Assembly (NCBI RefSeq): GCF_004344915.1 | Contig: NZ_SKFG01000002.1 | Span: 124,001-188,000 of the forward strand | Origin: Paenibacillus albiflavus | Lineage (GTDB): Bacteria; Bacillota; Bacilli; Paenibacillales; NBRC-103111 | Length of the DNA: 64,000 nucleotides | Reading direction: 5' to 3' | The notes under the pieces: model-generated | Databases searched by the model: none | What the model saw: only the letters and a program-made list of their open reading frames with translations | What the model was told of the DNA's origin: nothing | Translations under genes and position numbers: made by a program | Part shown: positions 8,934-18,100 of the stretch, piece after piece | Layout of the letters: each line of letters begins with the position of its first letter | Position numbering within the stretch: position 1 is the first letter of the stretch

Positions 8934-9725
8934 ATGTGGAAGCGCTTGAAACATTGGTTCAACCCTTCATCTTCTCATACACATTCGGATACGAGCCGTG
9001 TAATAGATCAAGAGTTGCTAAAAAAAGACAATATACCTGCGCATGTAGCGATTATTATGGATGGTAATGGAAGATGGGCTAAGCAACGTGGTTTACCGCG
9101 AATTGCGGGCCATCATTCTGGAATGAAGAATATTAAGAACATCACGCTCATGGCGAATGCACTTGGAGTCAAGGTGCTGACTATGTATGCTTTTTCAACG
9201 GAAAATTGGAAAAGACCTAAAGAGGAAGTGGACTTCTTAATGAAGCTGCCACAAGAATTCTTTCCACTTGAGATTGAAGAGCTGATGGAGAATAATGTTC
9301 AGATTCGAATGACAGGCTGGAAGGAAGGATTGCCCACACACACCTTAAAGGCTGTAGAGGATGCAATCGAACGAACCAAGAATAATACAGGGCTTATTCT
9401 CAATTTTGCGCTTAATTATGGTGGTCGTAAGGAATTACTTGACGGTATTCAGCAAATGCTGAATGATGTGCAGGAAGGCAAGCTGACGCCAGAGGATATC
9501 TGTGAAGAGCGATTCTCTAGCTATATGCTTACAGCTGGACTGCCTGATCCCGACCTGCTCATTCGGACAAGTGGAGAGCAGCGATTAAGCAACTTTCTAC
9601 TATGGCAAATAGCTTATTCTGAACTCTGGTTCACGAATGCTTATTGGCCTGAATTTACTAATGAGCATTTCTTACAAGCGATTGCTGAATATCAGCATCG
9701 CAGTAGGAGATATGGGGGAATCTAG
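8934..9725 (+). CDS. uppS: Undecaprenyl diphosphate synthase (isoprenyl transferase)
   Basis: Condenses isopentenyl diphosphate with farnesyl diphosphate to make the C55 carrier lipid for cell-wall synthesis. The cis-prenyltransferase regions are clear: HVAIIMDGNGRWAKQRGLPR with the catalytic Asp, FSTENWKRP, ALNYGGRKELLDG and DLLIRTSGEQRLSNFLLWQ. About 263 aa, typical. ATG 8934 sits nine bases after GGGGG; ATG 8928 is too close to it. Followed by cdsA, dxr and rseP in the usual order. Confidence 0.96.
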   Translation: MWKRLKHWFNPSSSHTHSDTSRVIDQELLKKDNIPAHVAIIMDGNGRWAKQRGLPRIAGHHSGMKNIKNITLMANALGVKVLTMYAFSTENWKRPKEEVDFLMKLPQEFFPLEIEELMENNVQIRMTGWKEGLPTHTLKAVEDAIERTKNNTGLILNFALNYGGRKELLDGIQQMLNDVQEGKLTPEDICEERFSSYMLTAGLPDPDLLIRTSGEQRLSNFLLWQIAYSELWFTNAYWPEFTNEHFLQAIAEYQHRSRRYGGI

Positions 9726-9758
9726 TAACAATCGTACTAGCGATTGGAGGAATTTGCG

Positions 9759-10562
9759 TTGAAGCAGCGCATAATTACAGGTGTTATTGCAGCAGTTGCA
9801 TTTTTAGCTTTATTAGTGTTAGGTGGTTATTGGTACTCAGGTTTAATTCTGATCATGGCCATTATCGGTTATTATGAATACATTCGTATGTTCGGTTTAT
9901 TAAACCATAAATTTGCATCTTTCGTAGGCTATCTCTTGATGCTATGGATTGCGATTCCATGGGATATAGATCAGTTTAATATCGGTATGCCAATGAATAA
10001 TAATGTAATCTGGCTTGCCATGTTCCTGCTATTGGCCGTTAATGTTGTTAGCAAGAATCGCTTTGTGATCGATCAAGCGGCAGCCTTGTTCCTTGGATCT
10101 GTCTACATAGGGTATGGCTTTCATTACATGATCTCAACCCGTTTGTTGGATTCGGGATTATTCTATACGCTGCTTATATTTGTCTGCGTCTGGTTATCAG
10201 ATGCTGGTGCGTATTTTGTTGGCGTTAAATTCGGCAAGCATCCGCTTTGGCCGACGATTTCTCCGAAGAAGTCGATTGAAGGTTCAATTGGCGGAGTTGT
10301 GGTCGCGATTATCGCTGCCATCATTTTTGCAATCATAAAGCCAGAGCTTCTTAGCGTGCCGCAAGCACTGCTGATTGGTTTGATTGTTGCTGTATTTGGA
10401 CAGTTTGGGGATTTGATACAGTCTGCGTATAAACGTATTAAAGGAATTAAGGATACAGGTACGATTCTTCCAGGGCATGGCGGCGTGCTGGATCGTGTTG
10501 ATTCTTGGCTAATCGTATTTCCAATCATTCACCTATTCGGCTTACTGACTCTTAACTTATAA
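9759..10562 (+). CDS. cdsA: Phosphatidate cytidylyltransferase (CDP-diglyceride synthase)
   Basis: Integral membrane enzyme making CDP-diacylglycerol from phosphatidate and CTP, the branch point for phosphatidylglycerol and other phospholipids. 267 aa with about eight hydrophobic helices and the C-terminal signature around SAYKRIKGIKDTG followed by LPGHGGVLDRVDS. TTG 9759 is chosen because TGGAGG lies eight bases upstream; earlier TTG codons overlap that site. Its product feeds PgsA, encoded later in this window. Confidence 0.95.
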   Translation: MKQRIITGVIAAVAFLALLVLGGYWYSGLILIMAIIGYYEYIRMFGLLNHKFASFVGYLLMLWIAIPWDIDQFNIGMPMNNNVIWLAMFLLLAVNVVSKNRFVIDQAAALFLGSVYIGYGFHYMISTRLLDSGLFYTLLIFVCVWLSDAGAYFVGVKFGKHPLWPTISPKKSIEGSIGGVVVAIIAAIIFAIIKPELLSVPQALLIGLIVAVFGQFGDLIQSAYKRIKGIKDTGTILPGHGGVLDRVDSWLIVFPIIHLFGLLTLNL

Positions 10563-10597
10563 GCGTCTAAATCATCTTTTCTCGTTGGAGGACAAGC

Positions 10598-11749
10598 ATG
10601 AATAAATCGAAATCAATTGCGATCCTCGGGTCAACAGGCTCTGTTGGAACACAGACTCTTGATGTTATTGCACAGCATAAAGAGCAGTTTCAGGTAGAGG
10701 CACTAGCCGGAGGAAATAATATACAATTATTGCTAGAGCAAATACATCAGTTTAGGCCTAAGAAGGTATCGATATCAACAAAGGAACTTGCTGAAGAATT
10801 AAAGCTAAGTGTTCCTGCAGGTATTGAGGTGTTGTATGGTGATGAAGGCTTGCGTGAGGTTGCTGCAGGTACGGATGCAGATTTTGTCGTCACGGCTGTT
10901 GTAGGAAGCAAAGGCTTGCGTCCGACGCTTGATGCGATTGAAGCAGGCAAAACAATCGGCCTTGCCAACAAGGAAACACTTGTGAGTGGGGGGCATATCG
11001 TAACGGAAGCTGCTCGTAAGCATGGTGTTGCACTTGTGCCTATTGACAGTGAACACTCAGCAATATTTCAATGCTTAAATGGTGAGCGAAGGACTGATGT
11101 TCACAAAATAGTAGTAACGGCATCTGGCGGTTCATTCCGTGATCGGACAAGGGATCAGTTAGTTGGTGTTTCGGTCCATGAAGCGCTTCAGCATCCAAAT
11201 TGGTCGATGGGCGCCAAAATTACGATTGATTCGGCTACGATGATGAATAAGGGGCTAGAAGTGATTGAAGCACACTGGCTCTTTAATATGGATTATGATC
11301 ATATTGATGTCGTAATTCATCCGGAGAGCATCATCCATTCTTATGTTGAATTTGTTGATCATAGTATCATTGCCCAGCTTGGGAGCCCGGATATGCGCGT
11401 ACCGATTCAGTATGCACTTATGTATCCGAACCGAATGCCAAACTTGTCGGCACCTCTTGACCTGGTACAGGTTGGCAAGCTGCATTTTAGACAGATGGAT
11501 ATGAAGCGATATCCTTGTATGCAGATGGCATACGATAGCGGCCGAGCAGGTGGCACAACACCAACTGTGTATAATGCAGCCAATGAAGTTGCAGTTGCTC
11601 GTTTCCTAGACGGAGCGATATCATTTTTGGATATTGAAGAAGTCATTATACGCACACTTCATCAACATCAATCGATTGCGAGCCCAGATTTAGAGGCAAT
11701 CGTTGAAGCAGATCAGTGGGCACGTACAGTGGCTGCTAAAATTATATAG
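10598..11749 (+). CDS. dxr: 1-deoxy-D-xylulose 5-phosphate reductoisomerase
   Basis: Second step of the MEP isoprenoid pathway: DXP to 2-C-methyl-erythritol 4-phosphate with NADPH. The N-terminal nucleotide motif ILGSTGSVGTQTLDV, the LANKETLVSGG block, the metal and substrate site PIDSEHSAIFQCL, and TASGGSFRDR and WSMGAKITIDSATMMNKGLE are all present. 383 aa, full length. It supplies precursors for UppS encoded two genes upstream. A terminator follows. Confidence 0.97.
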   Translation: MNKSKSIAILGSTGSVGTQTLDVIAQHKEQFQVEALAGGNNIQLLLEQIHQFRPKKVSISTKELAEELKLSVPAGIEVLYGDEGLREVAAGTDADFVVTAVVGSKGLRPTLDAIEAGKTIGLANKETLVSGGHIVTEAARKHGVALVPIDSEHSAIFQCLNGERRTDVHKIVVTASGGSFRDRTRDQLVGVSVHEALQHPNWSMGAKITIDSATMMNKGLEVIEAHWLFNMDYDHIDVVIHPESIIHSYVEFVDHSIIAQLGSPDMRVPIQYALMYPNRMPNLSAPLDLVQVGKLHFRQMDMKRYPCMQMAYDSGRAGGTTPTVYNAANEVAVARFLDGAISFLDIEEVIIRTLHQHQSIASPDLEAIVEADQWARTVAAKII

Positions 11750-11766
11750 AATTGGTTATAAATGAA

Positions 11767-11802
11767 AGAGAGTGGAGCGATGCTGCTTTACTCTCTATTT
11801 TT
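11767..11802 (+). terminator. Terminator after dxr
   Basis: AGAGAGT (11767-11773) pairs with ACTCTCT (11790-11796), followed by ATTTTTAT. It separates dxr from rseP. Confidence 0.65.
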
Positions 11803-11879
11803 ATAATTAGCAAGAATGAATAATCGATCAAGCTCATAAATTCTAACATTATTCCTATAGACATAGCCGTTTGCTTGTT

Positions 11880-11908
11880 TTGCCATTTCGAATCATGTAA
11901 GCTATTAA
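11880..11908 (+). promoter_or_regulatory. Possible sigma-A promoter of rseP
   Basis: TTGCCA (11880-11885), a 17-base spacer, then TATTAA (11903-11908), about 90 bases before rseP. Plausible but not a strong match. Confidence 0.4.
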
Positions 11909-11998
11909 CATGAATAAATGAACCCAAGTGAAATTTGCAGTGACTTCTTGCACATGCTTGTACACTTGAGCATTTGTATAAAAGGAGGAAGGTACGTT

Positions 11999-13264
11999 TT
12001 GTCATCAATTGAATTGGCACTAAAAGTTATCTTGTTGTTTTTTGTTTTGGTAACGATACATGAATTTGGACATTTTTACTTTGCAAAGCGTGCAGGTATC
12101 CTCGTACGTGAATTTGCAATAGGATTTGGACCTAAGCTGTTCTCTCACAAAAAAGGTGAGACCAGATATACGCTTCGATTATTGCCGATCGGTGGATTTG
12201 TACGGATGGCTGGTGAAGATCCTGAGCAGATCGAAATTAAGCCTGGGCAGACCATCGTCGTTAAATTGAATAAGGAAGAGCAGGTTTCTTATTTATATAT
12301 GGACCAATTGGATCAACGTCCAAGTGTTATTCAAGGTGAGGTTACGGAAATCGATCTGACCCATGATCTCCAAATGACGATGAATGTTGATGGTGAAATG
12401 GTTACATTCTCAGTTCATCCACAAGCAATGATGGTGGCAAGAGGAACGGAAACCCAAATTGCTCCTTACGATCGTCAATTCGGTTCCAAGAGCGTTGGCA
12501 AACGCGCATTATCCATCGTAATGGGTCCAGTCATGAATTTTTTGCTGGCTGTTGTTCTCTTTTGTGTTGTCGTGATTATGCAAGGTATACCTGCCAATAT
12601 TAAGCTCGATCAAGTGAATGCTTCAACGCCTGCACAAGTAGCAGGACTTCAAGCAGGTGACGTTATCACACATGTAAACGGTCTGCAGGTTGGTGCAGAT
12701 ACGACTAGCCTAAAGCAAATGATTCAGCAATCAGCCGATAAGCCGATGGACTGGACTGTAGAACGCGGTGGACAGACTTTAGATTTGAAGGTAACACCTA
12801 AGCTGGATAAGCAGCAGGGCAGCGTTCTAATTGGTGTTGTACTGGGCAGCGATAAACGTTCCGCAACTGCGGGAGAAGTGCTTGAAGGTACTTGGAATAA
12901 CATCACCAGCTGGACAGTCAATATCCTGGATGGTTTTAAAAAGCTCGTCTTTGGTGAAGTGAAGATGGACGACCTCGGTGGTCCTGTTCGAATTGTTCAA
13001 ATGACGTCTGAATTTGCATCGCACGGATTATCGTATTATCTTCTGTGGACTGCAATATTCAGTTTATATCTAGGCTTATTTAATTTACTGCCATTCCCGG
13101 CGCTGGATGGCTCTAGACTTGTTTTCTTAGGTATTGAAGCCGTAAGAGGCAAGCCGATAGATCCTAGCCGTGAAAGTCTCGTTCATTTTGTCGGATTTGC
13201 ACTGATGATGCTATTAATGGTTGTGGTGACATATAACGATATCGTTCGTTTATTTACAAGCTAG
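11999..13264 (+). CDS. rseP: RIP metalloprotease RseP/RasP (site-2 protease)
   Basis: Polytopic membrane zinc protease that cleaves membrane-embedded anti-sigma factors and signal-peptide remnants. The zinc motif HEFGH sits in the first membrane helix (H21-H25), a PDZ domain occupies roughly residues 195-275 (DQVNASTPAQVAGLQAGDVI), and the second metal ligand lies in NLLPFPALDGSRLVFL near the C-terminus. 421 aa from TTG 11999, placed just after AAAGGAGG; an upstream in-frame extension would have no ribosome site. The region between the zinc motif and the PDZ contains an insertion of about 90 residues of soluble character, apparently a normal feature of the family. Confidence 0.94.
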   Translation: MSSIELALKVILLFFVLVTIHEFGHFYFAKRAGILVREFAIGFGPKLFSHKKGETRYTLRLLPIGGFVRMAGEDPEQIEIKPGQTIVVKLNKEEQVSYLYMDQLDQRPSVIQGEVTEIDLTHDLQMTMNVDGEMVTFSVHPQAMMVARGTETQIAPYDRQFGSKSVGKRALSIVMGPVMNFLLAVVLFCVVVIMQGIPANIKLDQVNASTPAQVAGLQAGDVITHVNGLQVGADTTSLKQMIQQSADKPMDWTVERGGQTLDLKVTPKLDKQQGSVLIGVVLGSDKRSATAGEVLEGTWNNITSWTVNILDGFKKLVFGEVKMDDLGGPVRIVQMTSEFASHGLSYYLLWTAIFSLYLGLFNLLPFPALDGSRLVFLGIEAVRGKPIDPSRESLVHFVGFALMMLLMVVVTYNDIVRLFTS

Positions 13265-13295
13265 ATCGATGTAATAAATCGTTTTAGGAAGATGA

Positions 13296-13325
13296 TAGTC
13301 AAACGACTGCATATTCGGTTATAAT
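13296..13325 (+). promoter_or_regulatory. Possible sigma-A promoter of proS
   Basis: TAGTCA (13296-13301), an 18-base spacer, then a perfect TATAAT (13320-13325). Transcription would start just before the 40-bp tandem repeats, putting them in the proS leader. Confidence 0.5.
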
Positions 13326-13340
13326 GGTTGAAGCATGTTT

Positions 13341-13460
13341 ATAGCTAATGCTTACGATGCAGCTTTCCTTCGGAAAGCTTGTAGCTAATGCTTACAATGC
13401 AGCTTTCCTTTGAAAAGATTTTAGCCAATGCTTACGATGCAGCTTTCCTTTGGAAAGCTT
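13341..13460 (+). repeat. Three tandem 40-bp repeats in the proS leader
   Basis: Exact 40-base period at 13341-13380, 13381-13420 and 13421-13460, with only a few differences between units. Each has the sequence TAGCTAATGCTTACGATGC or a close variant, followed by an AGCTTTCC-TTC-GGAAAGCT hairpin; the stem is perfect in unit 1 and weakened in unit 2. The last hairpin runs into the GGGGG ribosome site of proS, 14 bases from ATG 13474. No T-box motifs are visible. Confidence 0.9.
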
Positions 13461-13473
13461 TTAGGGGGATATT

Positions 13474-14931
13474 ATGTCGAACGATAAACAGGATAAACAA
13501 TTTGTTAAAGAAATTACACCGCAAAGCGAAGACTTCTCTCGCTGGTACTTAGATACGATCAAGAAAGCTGATCTAATGAGCTATTCACCTGTTCGTGGTT
13601 GTATCGTATTCAAGCCTGATAGCTATGAGCTATGGGAGAATATTCAACGTGAACTAGATCGTCGTTTCAAAGAAACAGGTCATCGCAATGCCTATTTCCC
13701 ATTATTCATTCCGGAGAGCTTTTTCCAGAAGGAAAAAGAGCATGTTGAAGGCTTTAACCCTGAGCTTCCTTGGGTAACGGAAGCAGGCGGAGATAAATTG
13801 GAAGAACGTCTTGCTATTCGTCCAACATCTGAGACGATGATTGGTCATATGTATGCAGAGTGGATTAACTCTTATCGCGATCTACCTCTTCTTATCAATC
13901 AATGGGCGAATGTTGTTCGTTGGGAGAAGCGTACAATGCCATTCCTTCGTACGAGTGAATTCCTATGGCAAGAAGGACATACAGCTCATGAAGATGAAGC
14001 TGATGCGCGCAAAGAAACGATGCAAATTCTTGAGGTTTACCGTGATTTTGTGGAGAACTACCTTGCAATTCCGGTAATCGTTGGTCAGAAGACGCCTTCT
14101 GAGAAGTTTGCAGGTGCGGTTGATACGTACTCCATCGAAGCTATGATGCGTGATGGTAAAGCTGTACAAGCAGGTACTTCCCATTATTTAGGAACAAACT
14201 TCGCTGTCGCTTTTGATATTAAATATTTGGATCGTGAAAATCAGCATACCTATGTACATACAACATCATGGGGTGTGTCCACACGTTTGATTGGAGCACT
14301 TATTATGGTGCATGGTGATGATCGCGGTCTTGCAATGCCACCGAAGGTTGCACCTACACAGGTAATCATGATTCCAATTGGCCCTGCGAAGACGAGAGAC
14401 CAAGTGATTGCCCGCACAGATGAATTGTATGCAGAACTGAAAGCTGCTGGCGTTCGCGTAAGAGTAGATGATCGTCCAGACCAAAGCCCTGGTTGGAAGT
14501 TCAACGAATATGAAATGCGTGGAATTCCGCTTCGTGTAGAGTTAGGACCACGTGATATGGAGAACGGTGTTGTTGTCCTCGTATCCCGAATTACGGGAGA
14601 GAAGCGTGTCGTTCAGCAATCAGACTTCGTTGCAGAGGTGCAACAAATGCTTGCTGATATTCATGATCAAATGTTTGAACGCGCGAAGAGTTTCCGTGAT
14701 GAGAACATGGTAGTTGTGGATACAGTAGATGAATTCGCTGCATTCTTGGAAGAGAAGCGTGGATTTGCAACTGCTGGCTGGTGCGGATCAGATGCGTGTG
14801 AAGCACATGTTAAGGAAGTAACAGGCGCAACATCACGTAACATTCCGTTTGAACCGCTTGAGGAGAAGAAAACATGTTTAGTTTGTGGAGAACCAGCTAA
14901 GCATACGGTTGTTTACGGACGTTCCTATTAA
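13474..14931 (+). CDS. proS: Prolyl-tRNA synthetase, archaeal/eukaryotic type
   Basis: Charges tRNA-Pro. Class II core: motif 1 region around GHRNAYFPLFIPES, motif 2 with VVRWEKRTMPFLRTSEFLWQ, motif 3 near TTSWGVSTRLIGALIMVHGD. The anticodon-binding domain follows (QVIMIPIGPAKTRDQV) and then a C-terminal domain with cysteines (WCGSDACEAH, KTCLVCGEPA) that ends in the sequence VVYGRSY. This ending and the 485-aa length define the short archaeal/eukaryotic ProRS; the bacterial type found here in B. subtilis is about 560 aa with an editing domain between motifs 2 and 3, which is absent. The gene therefore occupies the usual rseP-proS-polC position but belongs to a different lineage. Confidence 0.95.
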   Translation: MSNDKQDKQFVKEITPQSEDFSRWYLDTIKKADLMSYSPVRGCIVFKPDSYELWENIQRELDRRFKETGHRNAYFPLFIPESFFQKEKEHVEGFNPELPWVTEAGGDKLEERLAIRPTSETMIGHMYAEWINSYRDLPLLINQWANVVRWEKRTMPFLRTSEFLWQEGHTAHEDEADARKETMQILEVYRDFVENYLAIPVIVGQKTPSEKFAGAVDTYSIEAMMRDGKAVQAGTSHYLGTNFAVAFDIKYLDRENQHTYVHTTSWGVSTRLIGALIMVHGDDRGLAMPPKVAPTQVIMIPIGPAKTRDQVIARTDELYAELKAAGVRVRVDDRPDQSPGWKFNEYEMRGIPLRVELGPRDMENGVVVLVSRITGEKRVVQQSDFVAEVQQMLADIHDQMFERAKSFRDENMVVVDTVDEFAAFLEEKRGFATAGWCGSDACEAHVKEVTGATSRNIPFEPLEEKKTCLVCGEPAKHTVVYGRSY

Positions 14932-14960
14932 TTCTTAGTATAAATAAGCAATTTAAAGTT

Positions 14961-14995
14961 AGGGCAAAGCGATGCATTATTCCTTTGCCCTTTAC
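14961..14995 (+). terminator. Hairpin after proS
   Basis: AGGGCAAAG (14961-14969) pairs perfectly with CTTTGCCCT (14983-14991). The tail TTACTG has few T, so termination may be weak. Confidence 0.5.
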
Positions 14996-15000
14996 TGTTC

Positions 15001-15094
15001 ATATTACAGAATTTATAACATTCGTGTCATAAATTCTGAGTAATATCTTAAGAAACGCATCCGTCCTTAAAGACGATGAAACCGTTTCTTCTTG
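15001..15094 (+). repeat. Two-hairpin dispersed repeat, copy B
   Basis: Outer stem ATATTAC/GTAATAT encloses AGAATTTAT (15008-15016) and ATAAATTCT (15029-15037). Hairpin 2 is AAGAAACG (15050-15057) with CGTTTCTT (15083-15090), enclosing CGTC/GACG. The copy ends three bases before the AAGGGGG ribosome site of polC, so it would be the last structure before polC translation. Confidence 0.88.
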
Positions 15095-15112
15095 ATAAGG
15101 GGGATACAACGC

Positions 15113-18100
15113 ATGAGCCAAATGGGGGATAAACGTAAGCGTTTTGAGCTGTTGATGCAACAATCCGGGATACCAGTTGACGCCCAGCAGAACTATTTTG
15201 CCGATGCGTATTTGGATCAAGTGGAAGTAAGCCGCAATACGGCGGAATGGAAGTTCTATATGGTTGTTCCTAAGCTCGTCCCGCAGGATGTGTTTCGTCC
15301 ATTCTGCCAACTGATTGCGGACAAGCATTCCCATATTGCCAAAATTCGATTTGTGACGCGATATGAAGACGTAGCTGCAGCAGATGTAGTGAATGAATAT
15401 TGGTCGATGTTCATCACTTGGGTACAACGTGAAGCGATAAGCATTAACGGATGGATGACAACTGCAAAGGTTGAAGTTGTTGGCAATCAGTTAACACTGC
15501 ACATGCTCGACGCGATTGGCATGGAACTGGCGAAGAAACGCAACGTTGATCAGTATATTGTTTCGTTTTTCCGCGATTTCTTTGGTGTGGAACTTAGTGT
15601 AAAGTATCAAGTAAATGAGGCTTCTGAAGAGAAGTTTGAAGAATTCGCCAAGCTGATAGAAGAAGAAGAGCGCAATGTAACACAAGAAATGATGGTTGCT
15701 TCCGTATTAGAGAAGGAAAGCAGCTCAGGACCTGAAGCGGACGTTAAGCTGATGGTTGGTTATGATATTCGTGATGCAGCTGTTCCAATCATGAATGTCC
15801 AGGATGAAGAAAAGAAAATCACATTGCAAGGAACCGTATTCGGATTAGAATCCAAAGAGTTGCGCAATGGTTCTACTTTGTTTACGTTTAATATAACGGA
15901 TTACACGGATTCCTTAATGATCAAATGTTTTGCCAAGACGAAGGAAGATGTGAAGATTTATAGCTTAATTTCCAATGGTACTTGGATTAAGGTTCGTGGG
16001 CGTGTAGAGTATGACAGATTTATGCAAACACCAGAGCTAGTTATGATACCGACGGATATTAATGAGATTGCTTCTCTAGAAATTTCACGCAAGGATGAGG
16101 CACCCGAGAAGCGTGTTGAGTTCCACTTGCATACATCGATGAGTGCGATGGATGGCATAACATCAGTCGATCAGTATATCAAGCAAGCTGCCAAGTGGGG
16201 ACATAAAGCAATTGCGATCACGGATCATAGTGGGGTACAATGCTACCCGGATGCGAATAAGAACGCGAAGAAGCATGGGATCAAAGTCATTTATGGCGTG
16301 GAAGCCAATGTGATCAACGATTCAGTCCCAATTGTGATGAAGCCGATTGAAGCGGACTTGAAGGATGCTACTTATATTGTATTCGACATCGAGACCACAG
16401 GTTTATCGATTGTGAACAATAAGATCATCGAGATCGCCGGTGTCAAAATGCAAGACGGCAAAGAAATCGATCGCTTCTCGACTTTCATTAATCCGCACGA
16501 AAAAATCCCTTATAACATTCAGCAGCTAACGAATATTACAGATGATATGGTCGTGGATGCACCTGAACTGGAAGAGATGCTTCCGAAGTTCGCAGCATTC
16601 TGTGAAGATTCCATTCTTGTCGCGCATAACGCGCGATTTGACGTTGATTTTATTCAGGCAAACCTGAAGCAGCTTGGACTTCCCGAGCTGACGAATGCTG
16701 CGCTTGATACATTGGAGTTCGCAAGATTGCTTTTCCCAGACATGAAGAATCATCGGTTAAATACGCTTGCTGATAAATTTAAAGTGTCACTGGAAAATCA
16801 TCATAGAGCGATCGATGATTCGATTGCGTTAGGCTATATTCTGTTTCATTTGATCAATGAAGCGGGTGAACGCGGGATTCATAAGCTTCAGCGTTTAAAT
16901 GATTTTGTCGGATCTAATTTGAAGACAGCCAGACCTTTCCACTGCTGTATTTATGCGAAGAATGAGCTTGGCAAGAAGAATCTGTACAAGCTGATCTCAC
17001 TTTCTCATACGGAATACTTTCATCGAGTCGCTTGTATACCAAAGAGTAAGCTAGTTGAACTAAGAGAAGGGCTCATTATTCTATCGGGCTGTGAGAAGGG
17101 TGAATTCTTTGAAGCCGTTCTTAATAAATCCGTTGAAGAAGCGGAATCGGTAGCAGAGTTCTATGATGTTCTTGAAATACAGCCTGTCAGCTATAATCAG
17201 CATTTGGTGGACAAAGGCTTTGTCGGATCAAGAGCCGAGCTTCAAGATGCCGTTAAGCGAATTTGTCAAATTGGTTATAAGCTGGGTAAAAAAGTAGTGG
17301 CTACAGGCAATGTCCATTATTTGAATCCGAAAGATAAGCTATGCCGAGATATTACGATTAATGGAATAACGGGTTTCTCTCCACTTAAGGGGATGGAGAA
17401 GCCAGATGCTCATTTCCGTACGACACAGGAGATGCTGAATGAGTTTGATTTCTTAGGCGAAGAGAAGGCACTTGAAGTCGTTGTGACGAATACGAGCTCA
17501 CTTGCGGATGAATTCGATTCCTATGACTTGTTCACAGATAAGCTGTATACACCGATTATTGATGGTGCGGACGATGAGATTCGAAGCACCTGCTATTCAA
17601 CGGCGAAGAGCATTTATGGCGAAGAGCTGCCTGAGGTTGTTGTAGCACGGTTAGAGAAAGAACTTGTTCCAATCATTAAATACGGATTCTCTGCGAACTA
17701 TTTGATCTCAGAGCGTCTCGTTAAAAAATCGAATGAAGATGGCTATCTCGTTGGCTCGCGGGGTTCTGTTGGTTCATCCGTAGTAGCGACATTCCTAGGT
17801 ATTTCCGAAGTTAATCCATTGCCGCCGCATTATATTTGTCCATCCTGCCAGCTAAGCGAATGGTTCTTGGATGGAAGTGTACCAAGTGGCTTTGACCTGA
17901 AGGACAAGGATTGTCCGAATTGTGGACATAAGCTGAAGGGCGAGGGACAAGATATTCCGTTCGAAACCTTCCTTGGATTTAAAGGGGATAAGGTTCCCGA
18001 TATTGACCTTAACTTCTCGGGTGAATATCAGCCTGTCGCACATAACTTTACGAAAATCATGTTTGGAGAAAAAAGTGTATTCCGCGCGGGAACGATTGGT

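Noticed and set aside
11840-11870. Remnant of the dispersed repeat after dxr
   Set aside because: Only ATAAATTCT is present, with no left arm and no hairpin 2; a nine-base match in AT-rich DNA is not evidence.
13326-13473. T-box riboswitch before proS
   Set aside because: Neither the T-box core sequence nor an antiterminator/terminator pair is visible; the leader is filled by the 40-bp repeats.
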